Part shown: positions 54,978-63,859 of the stretch, piece after piece | How the letters are laid out: every line of letters starts with the position of its first letter | Position numbering within the stretch: position 1 is the first letter of the stretch | Origin: Rhizobiaceae bacterium | GTDB lineage: Bacteria > Pseudomonadota > Alphaproteobacteria > Rhizobiales > Rhizobiaceae | Assembly: GCA_017644005.1 (NCBI GenBank) | Contig: JAEPMJ010000004.1 | Span: 524,180 to 588,179 of the forward strand | DNA length: 64,000 bases | Direction: 5' to 3' | Position numbers and translations under genes: made by a program | The notes under the pieces: generated by a model | Database searches by the model: none | What the model saw: the letters and a program-made list of their open reading frames with translations, nothing else | Told to the model about the DNA's origin: nothing

Positions 54978-55361
54978 ATGGGTTTTGAAGTCATCACGAT
55001 GACAGACAAGGCAGCCGAGCGCGTGCGTGAGATCGTGGATGCGCGCGACGGCGCCAAGGGTGTGCGCGTCGGCATCAAGAAGGGCGGCTGCGCCGGCATG
55101 GAATATACGGTCGATCTGGTGACGGAGCCGGACGCAAGGGATGACCATGTGGAGCATGCGGGTTCGCATGTCTGGGTGGCGCCGGAGGCGGCGCTTTACC
55201 TGCTTGGCACACAGATGGATTTTGAGGTCACGACGCTGCGGACCGGCTTCGTCTTCAACAATCCCAACCAGTCGTCGGCCTGCGGCTGCGGTGAGTCGGT
55301 GGAACTGAAGCCTGCCGACCTCAAGGCGCTGGCCGAAGCGCGCGCGGCAGGTGCCGCCTGA
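54978..55361 (+). CDS. sufA: A-type Fe-S carrier SufA (HesB/IscA family)
   Basis: A 127-residue A-type carrier with the three conserved cysteines in KGGCAGMEY and SACGCGES. It receives clusters from SufBCD and passes them to apoproteins. The ATG at 54978 has a GGAG site seven bases upstream; ATG 54966 is less likely. It closes the suf operon, 90 bp after sufT. Confidence 0.95.
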   Translation: MGFEVITMTDKAAERVREIVDARDGAKGVRVGIKKGGCAGMEYTVDLVTEPDARDDHVEHAGSHVWVAPEAALYLLGTQMDFEVTTLRTGFVFNNPNQSSACGCGESVELKPADLKALAEARAAGAA

Positions 55362-55381
55362 TCGCCTGATCGCAGGCAGCG

Positions 55382-56848
55382 CTACGCGCGAATAGCGATC
55401 TTCATGAAATCAGGCATGTCCTCGCCGAAACCGAGCGGGGCATCGCCATCGTCGTCCTTGTCGGATTTACGACGGCTGCGCTTCTTGTCGGCGTTGTCGG
55501 CGCGCGCCGCATTGGCGTCGCGAATACTGTCCCTGCGCTCGCTCTTGTTGGCCGCCTTTGCGGGCTTTTCCTTCGGTTCTTTCGACTCTTTGGCGTCCTT
55601 GGCTTTGCCGTTGCGCGCAGATTTAGCGCTTGAGCGGCTACGACCCTTCGCCGGTGCTTCGTCTTCGGCTTCGGCGCCCAGTGACGACAGATCGCCGTCC
55701 ATCCACTCGATGTCCTGGCCGGTCAGCTTCTCGATCGCGTCGAGATATTTCTGGTCCGACCTGGTGACGATGGTGAAGGCCTTGCCGGAACGCCCGGCGC
55801 GGCCGGTGCGGCCAATGCGGTGGACGTAATCCTCGGCATGGATCGGCACGTCGAAGTTGAACACATGGCTGACATCGGGGATGTCGAGGCCGCGCGCGGC
55901 CACATCGGATGCCACCAGAAGTTTCAGTTTGCCGGCGCGAAAACCCTCAAGCGTTGCCATGCGGGCGCGCTGGTCCATGTCGCCATGCAGCGCGCCGGCG
56001 TCGAACTCATGTTTGATCAGCGAGCGGAAAAGCTCCGACACGTCCACCTTGCGATTGCAAAAGATGATCGCGTTCTTGAGTTCGGCCTCTTCGGCGCGGA
56101 TCAGGTTACGCAGTGTCTCGCGCTTGTCCCAGGCCTTGCCTTTCGACTTCACGATGCGCTGCGTGACATTGGCCGCCGTCGTCGACGGACGGGCGACCTC
56201 GACGCGCACCGGCGCCTGCAGGAACTGCTCGGTGAGCTTGGTGATCTCCGGCGGCATGGTGGCGGAGAAAAACAGCGTCTGACGCGTGAACGGGATCAGC
56301 TTGCAGATGCGCTCTATGTCGGGAATGAAACCCATGTCGAGCATGCGATCGGCCTCGTCGATGACGAGAATGTCGACACCGGTCAGAAGCAGCTTGCCGC
56401 GCTCGAAATGGTCGAGCAGCCGACCGGGCGTCGCGATCAGCACATCCGCGCCGCGCTCCAGCTTGCGGTCCTGCTCGTCGAACGACACGCCGCCGATGAG
56501 AAGCGAGATGTTGAGACGGTGGTTCTTGCCGTATTTGATGAAGTTCTCTTCGACCTGCGCGGCGAGTTCGCGCGTCGGTTCGAGGATCAGCGTGCGCGGC
56601 ATGCGAGCCCGGGCACGGCCCTTTTCGATGCGCGAGATCATCGGCAGCACGAAGGCTGCGGTCTTGCCAGTGCCTGTCTGGGCGATGCCCAGCACGTCCT
56701 TGCCGGCAAGTGCGTGGGGAATGGCGCCGGCCTGGATCGGAGTCGGCGTCACGTAGCCGGCTGACGTCACGGCATCGAGCACCTTCGTCGAAAGGCCTAA
56801 TTCTGCAAAGGTGGGCGTGCCCACCGCTTTATTGTCGTTGTCTGACAC
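55382..56848 (-). CDS. DEAD-box ATP-dependent RNA helicase with basic tail (RhlE-like)
   Basis: A 488-residue RNA helicase. Ordered motifs: AQTGTGKTAAF (I), PTRELAAQ (Ia), TPGRLLD (Ib), VIDEADRMLDMGF (II), FFSATMP (III), VASDVAARGLDIPDVSHV (V) and HRIGRTGRAG (VI). After residue 380 comes a Lys/Arg/Ser/Ala-rich tail of about 100 residues, typical of RhlE-like helicases that act on ribosome assembly or cold-stalled RNA. Start is a GTG with a weak ribosome site (56848). Convergent with sufA. Confidence 0.94.
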   Translation of the reverse strand: MSDNDNKAVGTPTFAELGLSTKVLDAVTSAGYVTPTPIQAGAIPHALAGKDVLGIAQTGTGKTAAFVLPMISRIEKGRARARMPRTLILEPTRELAAQVEENFIKYGKNHRLNISLLIGGVSFDEQDRKLERGADVLIATPGRLLDHFERGKLLLTGVDILVIDEADRMLDMGFIPDIERICKLIPFTRQTLFFSATMPPEITKLTEQFLQAPVRVEVARPSTTAANVTQRIVKSKGKAWDKRETLRNLIRAEEAELKNAIIFCNRKVDVSELFRSLIKHEFDAGALHGDMDQRARMATLEGFRAGKLKLLVASDVAARGLDIPDVSHVFNFDVPIHAEDYVHRIGRTGRAGRSGKAFTIVTRSDQKYLDAIEKLTGQDIEWMDGDLSSLGAEAEDEAPAKGRSRSSAKSARNGKAKDAKESKEPKEKPAKAANKSERRDSIRDANAARADNADKKRSRRKSDKDDDGDAPLGFGEDMPDFMKIAIRA

Positions 56849-57031
56849 TCTATTGGCTGTCTTTGTGCTGGCCGGCGTGGTTTACGAGGTTCGCGCGGCG
56901 GGTCTTCGATGCGAAGCATCAAAACAAAAAGTCGGGTACGGCGCGTGCGTGTGCATGTCAACACGAAGGCGCCGGAAATGCGGCAAAACCGGCGGATTTC
57001 TTGAAATAACGGTAAATTCGCCGCGAGATCG

Positions 57032-57811
57032 TCAGTAGCGGAACTGTTCGGCCAGGATACGTTCGTTCCAGGAATGGCTGGCGTCGAACAGAACCCGCAG
57101 CGGCTGCTCGTGCGATTCTGCCACCGAAACGCTCACGACCGAGCGCACCTCGCTATGGTCGGCGACCGCGTTCACGGGCCGCTTTTCCTGCTCCAGAATG
57201 TCGAACCGCACCTCGGCCTGATTGGAAAGCAGCGCACCGCGCCAGCGGCGCGGCCGGAACGGGCTGACGGGGGTCAGCGCCAGAAGCGGCGCATCGAGCG
57301 GCAGGATCGGCCCGTGTGCGGACAGATTATAGGCAGTCGAGCCGGCAGGGGTTGCCACCATCACGCCGTCGCAGACGAGCTCGTCGAGCCGCACATGGCC
57401 GTCGATGGTGATGCGAACCTTGGCCGCTTGGGCGGACTGACGGAAGAGCGCAACCTCGTTGATCGCGAATTCCGAAACCGTCTTGCCGTCCTCGGTCGTC
57501 GCCTTCATGACCAGCGGGCGCAGCGTGTCGGCGGTCGCCTCCGCGATGCGCTCGCGCAAGCCGTCCTCGCGGTATTCGTTCATCAGAAAACCGACGGTGC
57601 CTCGGTTCATGCCGTAGATGCGCCGCTCATGGCCGATGTTCTCGCGCAGCGTCTGCAGCATGAAGCCGTCGCCGCCGAGCGCGATGATGACGTCGGCGTC
57701 GGCGATGTCGGACTGGCCGTAAAGGGCAGAGAGCCGCCGCGCCGCGTCGCGGGCGTCGCTGTTGTCCGCAGCCACGAAGGCGAAGGACTGCGGCAGGGCT
57801 GAAGCGTCCAT
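57032..57811 (-). CDS. nadK: NAD kinase
   Basis: Phosphorylates NAD+ to NADP+. The 259-residue protein has the GGDG motif in IIALGGDGFMLQTL, GMNRGTVGFLMNEY, the NE/D motif in FAINEVALFR and TPAGSTAYNLSAHGP. The ATG at 57811 follows GGAGAAG; the longer frame to 57883 adds a non-conserved leader. It lies between a helicase gene and tRNA-Thr, divergent from the latter. Confidence 0.95.
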   Translation of the reverse strand: MDASALPQSFAFVAADNSDARDAARRLSALYGQSDIADADVIIALGGDGFMLQTLRENIGHERRIYGMNRGTVGFLMNEYREDGLRERIAEATADTLRPLVMKATTEDGKTVSEFAINEVALFRQSAQAAKVRITIDGHVRLDELVCDGVMVATPAGSTAYNLSAHGPILPLDAPLLALTPVSPFRPRRWRGALLSNQAEVRFDILEQEKRPVNAVADHSEVRSVVSVSVAESHEQPLRVLFDASHSWNERILAEQFRY

Positions 57812-57951
57812 TTCTTCTCCGGCGCGGGCACTGATCGATCGTCGAGTGGGTAGCACCTGAACCCGCTGGTGCAAAGGCCACACGGAACCCTATATAGGAA
57901 CTGAAATCGGTCTTTCCCCGCCGCCACCATATGTGCTAGGCGGCGCCGAGT

Positions 57952-58027
57952 GCCCTTGTAGCTCAGTTGGTAGAGCAGCGGTTTTGTAAACCGAAGGTCG
58001 CGGGTTCAAATCCTGCCGGGGGCACCA
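57952..58027 (+). tRNA. tRNA-Thr (anticodon TGT)
   Basis: Acceptor GCCCTTG / CGGGGGC (two G-T pairs), D arm GCTC...GAGC, anticodon stem around loop TTTGTAA (anticodon TGT, reads ACA), T arm GCGGG-TTCAAAT-CCTGC, discriminator A and encoded CCA. No integrase gene nearby. Confidence 0.97.
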
Positions 58028-58329
58028 GTTTCTCGCTCACGCCAAGCTCATGATTGTTCGCGGCCCCGCGCGGGCGGGCGAAAGTCCGGGGCGCAGCGGC
58101 ACTTGCCGGTGTGTCTTTCGATCACCCGGTTTTCCAATCGTTCACCCTGGATTGCATTTGCTGTTTCCGGCCTTGAGAGGGCCGGGCGGATGTGGTTGCT
58201 ATGCGCCACTGGGGCAAATCAGCGTGGCTACAGTCGCGTGCGTGGAGACTGAGAACTGCGAGGAGTTCGCATGCTGCGCAGCGCCCCTGCGTCATACGGG
58301 ATAGTTGTAGCTCGCCCCAGCGGTGCGAG
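58028..58329 (+). other. Intergenic region of 302 bp between tRNA-Thr and the lipoprotein gene
   Basis: No gene seen. It holds a G+C-rich hairpin near 58060-58095 and CCGGCC-TTGAGA-GGGCCGG near 58170-58190, neither followed by a T run. No convincing sigma-70 promoter could be placed by eye. Confidence 0.6.
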
Positions 58330-59019
58330 ATGAGGCGCTGGATTCGCATTTTAGCCATCCTGCCGCTGGTCACTTTGGCTGGCTGTGACTTTCTGGGCTT
58401 CAAGGAATGGCGGTGGCACCAGCGGCTGATGCTGGAAGTGGAGACGCCGCGGGGCGTCGTCACCGGCGGCAGCGTTGTTGCCATCTATGTAGGATCAAGC
58501 CCCAAATGGGCGCCCGGCATGGGCGCCGGAGGCATGGGCGGCAAAGTCGATGCGGGCGAAGCCTCTTTTGTCGAGGTCGCGCCCGGGCGCTATCTGTTCG
58601 CGCTGCTGGGCGAGGATATGGAAGACCTCGCTTTCGACGTCTTCTTCGATCGCAAGGGCAAGGATCAAAAAGAGATAGCAGATCAGATAGAGCTTCTGCG
58701 CGCCACGCGCGAAGTGCCGCGTGAAAATTACCCGCTGCTGGTCACCTTCGAGGATATCAACGATCCGACCACTGTGAAGCGCGTCGATCCCGACTATCTG
58801 GCGGCGAGCTTCGGCCCCGGGGTGTCGCTCAAGCGCATCACCCTCACCCTCACAGACGGGCCAGTGACGGAGGGGGTAATCAACACGCTCGACTGGGTCG
58901 AAGGAACGAGGATTGACCCTGCTCGGAACGAGGGTCGTTCCGATACACTCCGTTATCCCAACGACAGTCCTCGTGGGTACGGAACCCTAAGTCTTAGCGA
59001 ATTCATAAGGAGGCGATAG
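58330..59019 (+). CDS. Unrecognised lipoprotein
   Basis: A 229-residue lipoprotein: signal peptide MRRWIRILAILPLVTLAGC with lipobox LAGC. The mature part begins DFLGFKEWRWHQRLMLEVET and has a mixed alpha/beta look with a GVVTGGSVVAIYVGSSPKWA segment. I do not recognise a family. The start at 58330 gives a clean signal peptide; the longer frame upstream does not. Likely anchored in the inner or outer membrane facing the periplasm. Stands alone between a tRNA and an amidohydrolase. Confidence 0.78.
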   Translation: MRRWIRILAILPLVTLAGCDFLGFKEWRWHQRLMLEVETPRGVVTGGSVVAIYVGSSPKWAPGMGAGGMGGKVDAGEASFVEVAPGRYLFALLGEDMEDLAFDVFFDRKGKDQKEIADQIELLRATREVPRENYPLLVTFEDINDPTTVKRVDPDYLAASFGPGVSLKRITLTLTDGPVTEGVINTLDWVEGTRIDPARNEGRSDTLRYPNDSPRGYGTLSLSEFIRRR

Positions 59020-59148
59020 CGGACAATTGCGGTTTGGATGCGGGGCCCAATCCCACCCACTTTCTTCGTTGGTCCAGCAGCAACCCCATCTTCCAGCCTT
59101 CGCATTTGCGCCTATAGTCACGCGCAGTGACTTGTGGAGGAGAGCGTC

Positions 59149-60561
59149 TTGGACAACGCACCCGAGATCTGGAAACACGTGGATGACAATGCGCCGGAGC
59201 TGATCGCGCTCAGCGACCGGGTCTGGGGCATGCCGGAGACCTGCTATCAGGAGGCGCGGTCCTGCGCGGAGCACACGGCAGAGCTCAGGCGGCAGGGGTT
59301 CCGCATCACCGAGAACGTTGCCGGGATTCCGACAGCCGTCATGGGCGAGGCGGGTGAGGGCGGGCCGGTCATCGCCTTTCTCGGCGAATATGACGCGCTG
59401 CCCGATCTCAGCCAGGAAGCCGGCGTCGCCGAGCCGCGTCCGCTCGAAAAGGGCGCCAACGGCCATGGCTGCGGCCACAACATGCTGGGCTCCGCCGCCA
59501 TGCTCGCGGCAATCGCGGTGCGCGACTGGCTGAAGGAGAGCGGAACCGCCGGCCGCGTGCGCTACTACGGCTGCCCGGCGGAAGAGGGCGGTTCGGCCAA
59601 GACCTTCATGGTGCGCGATGGCGCTTTCGACGATGTGGACATCGCGATCTGCTGGCACCCGCATTCGGTGTGCGACGTCATGGTGGCGGAATCGCTCGCC
59701 AATGCGCGCATCGATTTCACCTTCCGCGGCCGCGCCTCGCATGCGGCAGCCTCGCCGCATCTCGGCCGCAGCGCGCTCGATGCGGTCGAGCTGATGAATG
59801 TCGGCGTCAACTATCTGCGCGAGCATGTGCCGACGGAATCGCGCATTCACTACGCGCTGATCGATGCCGGCGGAATCGCCCCCAATGTCGTGCAGGCCAA
59901 CGCCACCGTGCGTTATCTGATCCGCTCGCCCGACCTCAAAGGCCTGCTGCCGCTGATCGAGCGAGTGAAGAAAGTCGCGAATGGCGCCGCGATGATGACG
60001 GAGACCACCGTCGAAGCGCAGACGCTGTCGGCCGTCGCCAACCTTCTCGGCAATGCGCCGCTGGAAGCGGCCATGCGGCAGCATCTTGAAGCGCTCGGCC
60101 CACCCGATTTCGACGATGACGACCGCGCCTTCGCCAGCGCCATCCAGGGTACATACGGGCCGGAGGAGATATCCGATTCGCTACACATGTTCGGCATGGA
60201 AGGCGCAATGCCCGGACCGCTTTGCGACCGGCTGGTGCCGGCTGATGCGCCCAGGCTCGGCATTTCGGGGTCGACCGATGTCGGCGACGTGAGCTGGGTT
60301 GTGCCCACGGTGCAGATGTGGGGCGCGACTTATGCGATCGGCACGCCGTTCCATACCTGGCAGATGGTGACACAGGGCAAGAACCCGGCCGCGCACAAGG
60401 GCCTGGTTCATGCCGCCAAGGTGATGGCCGCCGTCGGCCGGCAGGCGATTCTTGAACCGGAGCTGATCGCTGCAGCAAAAGCCGATCTGCACCAGCGCAC
60501 CGAAAAGACGCCATATGTGTGCCCACTGCCGGCCGATCTGATGCCGCCGCTCGAGATGTAA
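59149..60561 (+). CDS. M20 family amidohydrolase, AbgB-like
   Basis: A 470-residue metalloamidase: metal-binding HGCGHNMLG, EEGGSAK with the acidic ligand, and a lid domain with RGRASHAAASPH. Similar in length and sequence to AbgB, the large subunit of p-aminobenzoyl-glutamate hydrolase, and to indole-acetyl or N-acyl amino acid hydrolases. No abgA or abgT neighbour exists, so the substrate stays open. I start it at TTG 59149 because a perfect GGAGGAGA ribosome site lies 8 bases ahead; GTG 59134 overlaps that site. Confidence 0.87.
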   Translation: MDNAPEIWKHVDDNAPELIALSDRVWGMPETCYQEARSCAEHTAELRRQGFRITENVAGIPTAVMGEAGEGGPVIAFLGEYDALPDLSQEAGVAEPRPLEKGANGHGCGHNMLGSAAMLAAIAVRDWLKESGTAGRVRYYGCPAEEGGSAKTFMVRDGAFDDVDIAICWHPHSVCDVMVAESLANARIDFTFRGRASHAAASPHLGRSALDAVELMNVGVNYLREHVPTESRIHYALIDAGGIAPNVVQANATVRYLIRSPDLKGLLPLIERVKKVANGAAMMTETTVEAQTLSAVANLLGNAPLEAAMRQHLEALGPPDFDDDDRAFASAIQGTYGPEEISDSLHMFGMEGAMPGPLCDRLVPADAPRLGISGSTDVGDVSWVVPTVQMWGATYAIGTPFHTWQMVTQGKNPAAHKGLVHAAKVMAAVGRQAILEPELIAAAKADLHQRTEKTPYVCPLPADLMPPLEM

Positions 60562-60832
60562 GTTCGGGCGGCGCGTTGTGCGCTGCAGCGAAATCGTTTG
60601 CTAATTGGGGCCGTCCGGCCTATATGCGGGGTGCGTGCCGCGCGTAGGTGACGATATTGTCGTCGGCGGCACCATGCAGCATCTTTCCTCCCAAGTCAGA
60701 TCGTTGCCCACTCAAACGGCGCATTGCGCGCCGACGCACCGGCGGCTGATCTACGCAAGCTTAGCTCAAAACCAATTGACCGCGACGGTCCCGGAATTTC
60801 CGTGGGCCGCGGCGGCATATGAAAGACATATC

Positions 60833-62197
60833 TTGAAACAGTTTTCGGAACTCGGCCTTGCCGAGCCCATTCTTCGCGCGGTATCCGGCGAAGGTTACAC
60901 CCATCCCACGCCGATCCAGGCGGAAGTCATCCCCACGCTGCTTGGCGGGCAGGACCTGATCGGCATTGCCCAGACCGGCACCGGCAAGACGGCGGCTTAT
61001 GTGCTGCCGCTTCTCAACGCTATCATCGCCGACAAGCGCCGGGCCGCGCCCAAGAGCTGCAAGGCGCTTATCCTCGTTCCGACGCGCGAACTTGCCAAAC
61101 AGGTGTCGGATAGCATCCGCACCTATGGCCGCAACATGCGGGCCTCGCTCGCGGTCGTCGTCGGCGGCGTGAAACCGTCGCCGCAGGTGCGCGCACTGGC
61201 GCATGGCGTCGACATCGTGATTGCCACGCCCGGCCGCCTCGAAGACCATCTGCGCAATGGCGCGGTCAAGCTCGAGCGCACCCGGGTCGCGGTGCTCGAC
61301 GAGGCCGACCAGATGCTGGACCTCGGTTTCATTCCGGCGATCCGGCGTATTCTCGGCGCGATCCCCGCGACCCGGCAGACGGTGCTTTTGTCTGCAACCA
61401 TGCCGAAACAGATCCGCGCGCTGGCGAAGGACTTTCTCAACAATCCAGCAGAAATCGCGGTGACGCCGGCCTCGAAGCCGATCGAACTCATCGACCAGTC
61501 GGTGCGCTTCGTGAATGCGGGCGCCAAGCGCGAGATGCTGGTTTCGGTGCTGAGCGACGCGAGCGTGGAACGCGCCATCGTCTTCACCCGCACCAAACAT
61601 GGTGCCGACAAGGTCTGCCGGCACCTCGAAAAGGCGGGGCTCGAAAGTGCCGCGCTGCATGGCAACAAGAGCCAGGGCCAGCGCGAAAGGGCGCTCAATG
61701 CCTTCCGCAACGGCAAGGTGAAGGCGCTTGTCGCGACCGACATCGCTGCGCGCGGCATCGATATCGACGGCGTGAGCCACGTCGTCAATTACGAACTGCC
61801 CAACGTGCCGGAATCCTATGTTCACCGTATCGGCCGCACCGCGCGTGCCGGCGCCAGCGGCGTTGCGATCGCATTTTGTGACGGTTCGGAGCGCAAGCTT
61901 CTGCGCGATATCGAGCGGCTGACCGGCCAGAAGCTCGCGATAGTCGGCGATGAACCGGACCAGCTGGAAAGCGCGGAGCAGGATGCCGGCGTGCTGCGCC
62001 CGGCGCAAAGTCGCAACCGCGGCCGCAACGGCAACCGCAACAACCGCAACGGCAAACGCGGCCCGGGACACGGCCAGCAGAGAAACGCTCAGTCGGCCGA
62101 CGGCGCATCCCGCGGGCCGGGCGGGGCCAAGCTCAAGGGCCGCTGGAAGCGCAACAAGCGCTTCAATGACCGGGGCCGTGCGGCAGCAGCCGTCTAA
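60833..62197 (+). CDS. DEAD-box ATP-dependent RNA helicase (second copy)
   Basis: A 454-residue RNA helicase with AQTGTGKTAAYVLP (I), PTRELAKQ (Ia), TPGRLEDH (Ib), VLDEADQMLDLGF (II), LLSATMP (III), ATDIAARGIDIDGVSHV (V) and HRIGRTARAG (VI; ARAG where the other helicase has GRAG). The tail is rich in Arg, Asn and Gly (RNRGRNGNRNNRNGKRG), an RNA-binding type. The start is uncertain: TTG 60833 matches the domain start, while ATG 60674 would add 53 residues that look like leader. A 270-bp leader is consistent with cold-induced helicases. Confidence 0.88.
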   Translation: MKQFSELGLAEPILRAVSGEGYTHPTPIQAEVIPTLLGGQDLIGIAQTGTGKTAAYVLPLLNAIIADKRRAAPKSCKALILVPTRELAKQVSDSIRTYGRNMRASLAVVVGGVKPSPQVRALAHGVDIVIATPGRLEDHLRNGAVKLERTRVAVLDEADQMLDLGFIPAIRRILGAIPATRQTVLLSATMPKQIRALAKDFLNNPAEIAVTPASKPIELIDQSVRFVNAGAKREMLVSVLSDASVERAIVFTRTKHGADKVCRHLEKAGLESAALHGNKSQGQRERALNAFRNGKVKALVATDIAARGIDIDGVSHVVNYELPNVPESYVHRIGRTARAGASGVAIAFCDGSERKLLRDIERLTGQKLAIVGDEPDQLESAEQDAGVLRPAQSRNRGRNGNRNNRNGKRGPGHGQQRNAQSADGASRGPGGAKLKGRWKRNKRFNDRGRAAAAV

Positions 62198-62223
62198 GCC
62201 CACTCATTCGAAATGCAGAATTG

Positions 62224-62255
62224 CGCCGGCGGCCTCGTGCTACCGGCGTTTTGTT
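62224..62255 (+). terminator. Rho-independent terminator after the helicase
   Basis: CGCCGG and CCGGCG with a 13-nt loop are followed by TTTTGTT. It sits 27 bp past the helicase stop and reaches the stop of the convergent membrane protein gene, so it could serve as a barrier in both directions. Confidence 0.7.
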
Positions 62256-62484
62256 ATGAACGGGCTTTTTTGAGCAGCGAGCGGACCAGCGACACCGCAA
62301 AGAACAGCACAAAACCGCCGATAGCGCCGAGCATCAGGTTGAGACCGGCATCGAGCCGGCAGGTCAGCGCGTCGCCGGCGCGGCAGGACGGGTCGAGATA
62401 AAGCGCCAGCAGGATCAGGCAGTAGATCATGATCGGGCCGGCTACCAGGCCGAGTATGCCCCAGATTACGGCGCGCTTCAGCAT
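62254..62484 (-). CDS. Small two-helix membrane protein coupled to rlmB
   Basis: A 76-residue protein with two hydrophobic segments (AVIWGILGLVAGPIMIYCLILLAL and LGAIGGFVLFFAVSLV) and a loop with two Cys (DPSCRAGDALTC), which may form a disulfide in the periplasm. The ATG follows the rlmB TGA directly (TGAATG), so translation is coupled. I do not recognise a family; the function is unknown. Confidence 0.75.
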   Translation of the reverse strand: MLKRAVIWGILGLVAGPIMIYCLILLALYLDPSCRAGDALTCRLDAGLNLMLGAIGGFVLFFAVSLVRSLLKKARS

Positions 62485-63348
62485 TCAGCTGGCGGTCGTC
62501 AGGTGCCGCCGCGCCGCGTAAAGCGATACGGCGGCAGCGTTGGAGACGTTCAGCGAGCGGATCGGGCCCGGCATATGGAGCCGGGCGAGGGCCGATACCG
62601 TCTCCCGGGTCTTTTGCCTGAGCCCCTTGCCTTCAGCACCCAACACCAGCGCGATACGCTGACCGCTGAACGAGGCTTCCAGCTCGGCCTCGCCATCGGA
62701 ATCGAGACCGATCGTGTGGAAGCCGGCGGCGTGCAGCTCGGCGAGTGCGTCGGCGAGGTTCCGCACCTCGATATGGTCGATATGCTCCAGCGCGCCGGAT
62801 GCCGCCTTGGCCAGCACGCCGCTTTCAGCCGGGCTGTGGCGGGCGGTGGTAATGAGTGCGTCGACGCCGAAGGCGACTGCTGAACGCATGATCGCGCCGA
62901 CATTGTGCGGGTCGGTCACCTGATCAAGCACCAGCAGCAGTCGTGCCTCGGCGAGATCAGACAGACGGCGCGGCGACAGCGGTGCGACATCGATCACGAC
63001 GCCCTGATGCACGGCGTCGGGGCCGACCAGCCGGTCGATCGCGCGGGGATCGACGACCTCGTGCGGGAAGGGGAGTTCACCCGTCTCCGACAGGCCGAGC
63101 CGGGCCAGCGCATTGCGCGTCACCATCATCGAGCTGATTTTGCGGCGCGGATTGTCTATCGCGGCGCGCACGGTGTGCAGCCCGTAAAGCCGGACGAGTC
63201 CGGCCGGCGGCGGTTCGATCTGCGGCATGCCGGGTCGAGGCCTGGGCATTGTGCCCGGCCGCTGGCCGCCCTGACGGTCGCGGTGGGCGCGGCGCAGGCG
63301 CGCATAGTGGCGGTCTTTCGGCGTGCCGGGTTTGTCGTCGTCGCTCAT
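62485..63348 (-). CDS. rlmB: 23S rRNA 2'-O-methyltransferase, RlmB/TrmH family
   Basis: A 287-residue SPOUT methyltransferase. The knot motifs are DPHNVGAIMRSAVAFG (motif 1), ALVLGAEGKGL (motif 2) and SLNVSNAAAVSLYAA (motif 3). An N-terminal SpoU substrate-binding domain and a basic 45-residue extension precede them. RlmB methylates G2251 of 23S rRNA in E. coli. ATG 63348 is preferred over GTG 63354. The gene is upstream of, and divergent from, the tRNA-Tyr/Gly/tuf block, as in related genomes. Confidence 0.93.
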   Translation of the reverse strand: MSDDDKPGTPKDRHYARLRRAHRDRQGGQRPGTMPRPRPGMPQIEPPPAGLVRLYGLHTVRAAIDNPRRKISSMMVTRNALARLGLSETGELPFPHEVVDPRAIDRLVGPDAVHQGVVIDVAPLSPRRLSDLAEARLLLVLDQVTDPHNVGAIMRSAVAFGVDALITTARHSPAESGVLAKAASGALEHIDHIEVRNLADALAELHAAGFHTIGLDSDGEAELEASFSGQRIALVLGAEGKGLRQKTRETVSALARLHMPGPIRSLNVSNAAAVSLYAARRHLTTAS

Positions 63349-63424
63349 GGCCACGCCTATAGCCCGCGAATGCGGCGCTGGATACCGGCTTGATGCTTCT
63401 TCACTCGATTATGCGCGAGCGCGG

Positions 63425-63453
63425 TTGACACCGAAATGGCTTGTCGCCATAAG
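63425..63453 (+). promoter_or_regulatory. Promoter of the tRNA-Tyr - tRNA-Gly unit
   Basis: A consensus -35 TTGACA (63425-63430), 17-bp spacer and CATAAG (63448-63453). Transcription would start near 63460, about 75 bases upstream of tRNA-Tyr. Confidence 0.7.
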
Positions 63454-63535
63454 GCGCTTCGCGGTTTTTCGGGTTGTCCTTCATTGGCCTTCCCGACCGC
63501 CAAACTGCCTCGCAGCATGGCTTCTGCGGTTACGT

Positions 63536-63620
63536 GGAGGGGTGTCCGAGTGGTTAAAGGAGACGGACTGTAAATCCGTTCGCTATGCGTACGCTGGTTC
63601 GAATCCAGCCCCCTCCACCA
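63536..63620 (+). tRNA. tRNA-Tyr (anticodon GTA)
   Basis: A class II tRNA of 85 bases: acceptor GGAGGGG / CCCCTCC, anticodon stem ACGGA / TCCGT with loop CTGTAAA (anticodon GTA), a long variable arm, T arm around TTCGAAT, discriminator A and encoded CCA. Confidence 0.98.
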
Positions 63621-63651
63621 CCGCCGCACAAGAAGCCGAATACCGACAGGC

Positions 63652-63725
63652 GCGGGTATAGCTCAATGGTAGAGCAGCAGCCTTCCAAGCTGAATATGCG
63701 GGTTCGATTCCCGCTACCCGCTCCA
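63652..63725 (+). tRNA. tRNA-Gly (anticodon TCC)
   Basis: Acceptor GCGGGTA / TACCCGC, D arm GCTC...GAGC, anticodon loop CTTCCAA (anticodon TCC, reads GGA), T arm GCGGG-TTCGATT-CCCGC, discriminator T and encoded CCA. 31 bp after tRNA-Tyr, so probably one transcript. Confidence 0.98.
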
Positions 63726-63772
63726 GGCCCGTCGGCGCCGTTCTGACTGCCGCTTCGCGATTTCATTTACAC

Positions 63773-63800
63773 TTGCGCCGCGCGGGTGAAACCCTTATGT
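63773..63800 (+). promoter_or_regulatory. Possible promoter of tuf
   Basis: TTGCGC (63773-63778) and TTATGT (63795-63800), 16 bp apart. A small hairpin, CGGGG-GTGT-CCCCG (63816-63829), follows in the leader. Transcription from the tRNA promoter could also continue into tuf. Confidence 0.4.
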
Positions 63801-63859
63801 CGCCTCGTTTGAGAGCGGGGGTGTCCCCGTGCAGCGAAAACCACAGGAACTAGGGCAAG

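Noticed and set aside
57889..57898. CCTATATAGG palindrome between nadK and tRNA-Thr as a two-way -10 element
   Set aside because: No acceptable -35 lies 16-18 bp away on either strand, so it cannot be supported as a promoter by eye.
58075..58105. GAAAGTCCGGGG after tRNA-Thr, similar to a conserved piece of RNase P RNA
   Set aside because: The rest of RNase P RNA (the other P4 strand and the conserved 3' part) is not found within the next 300 bp.
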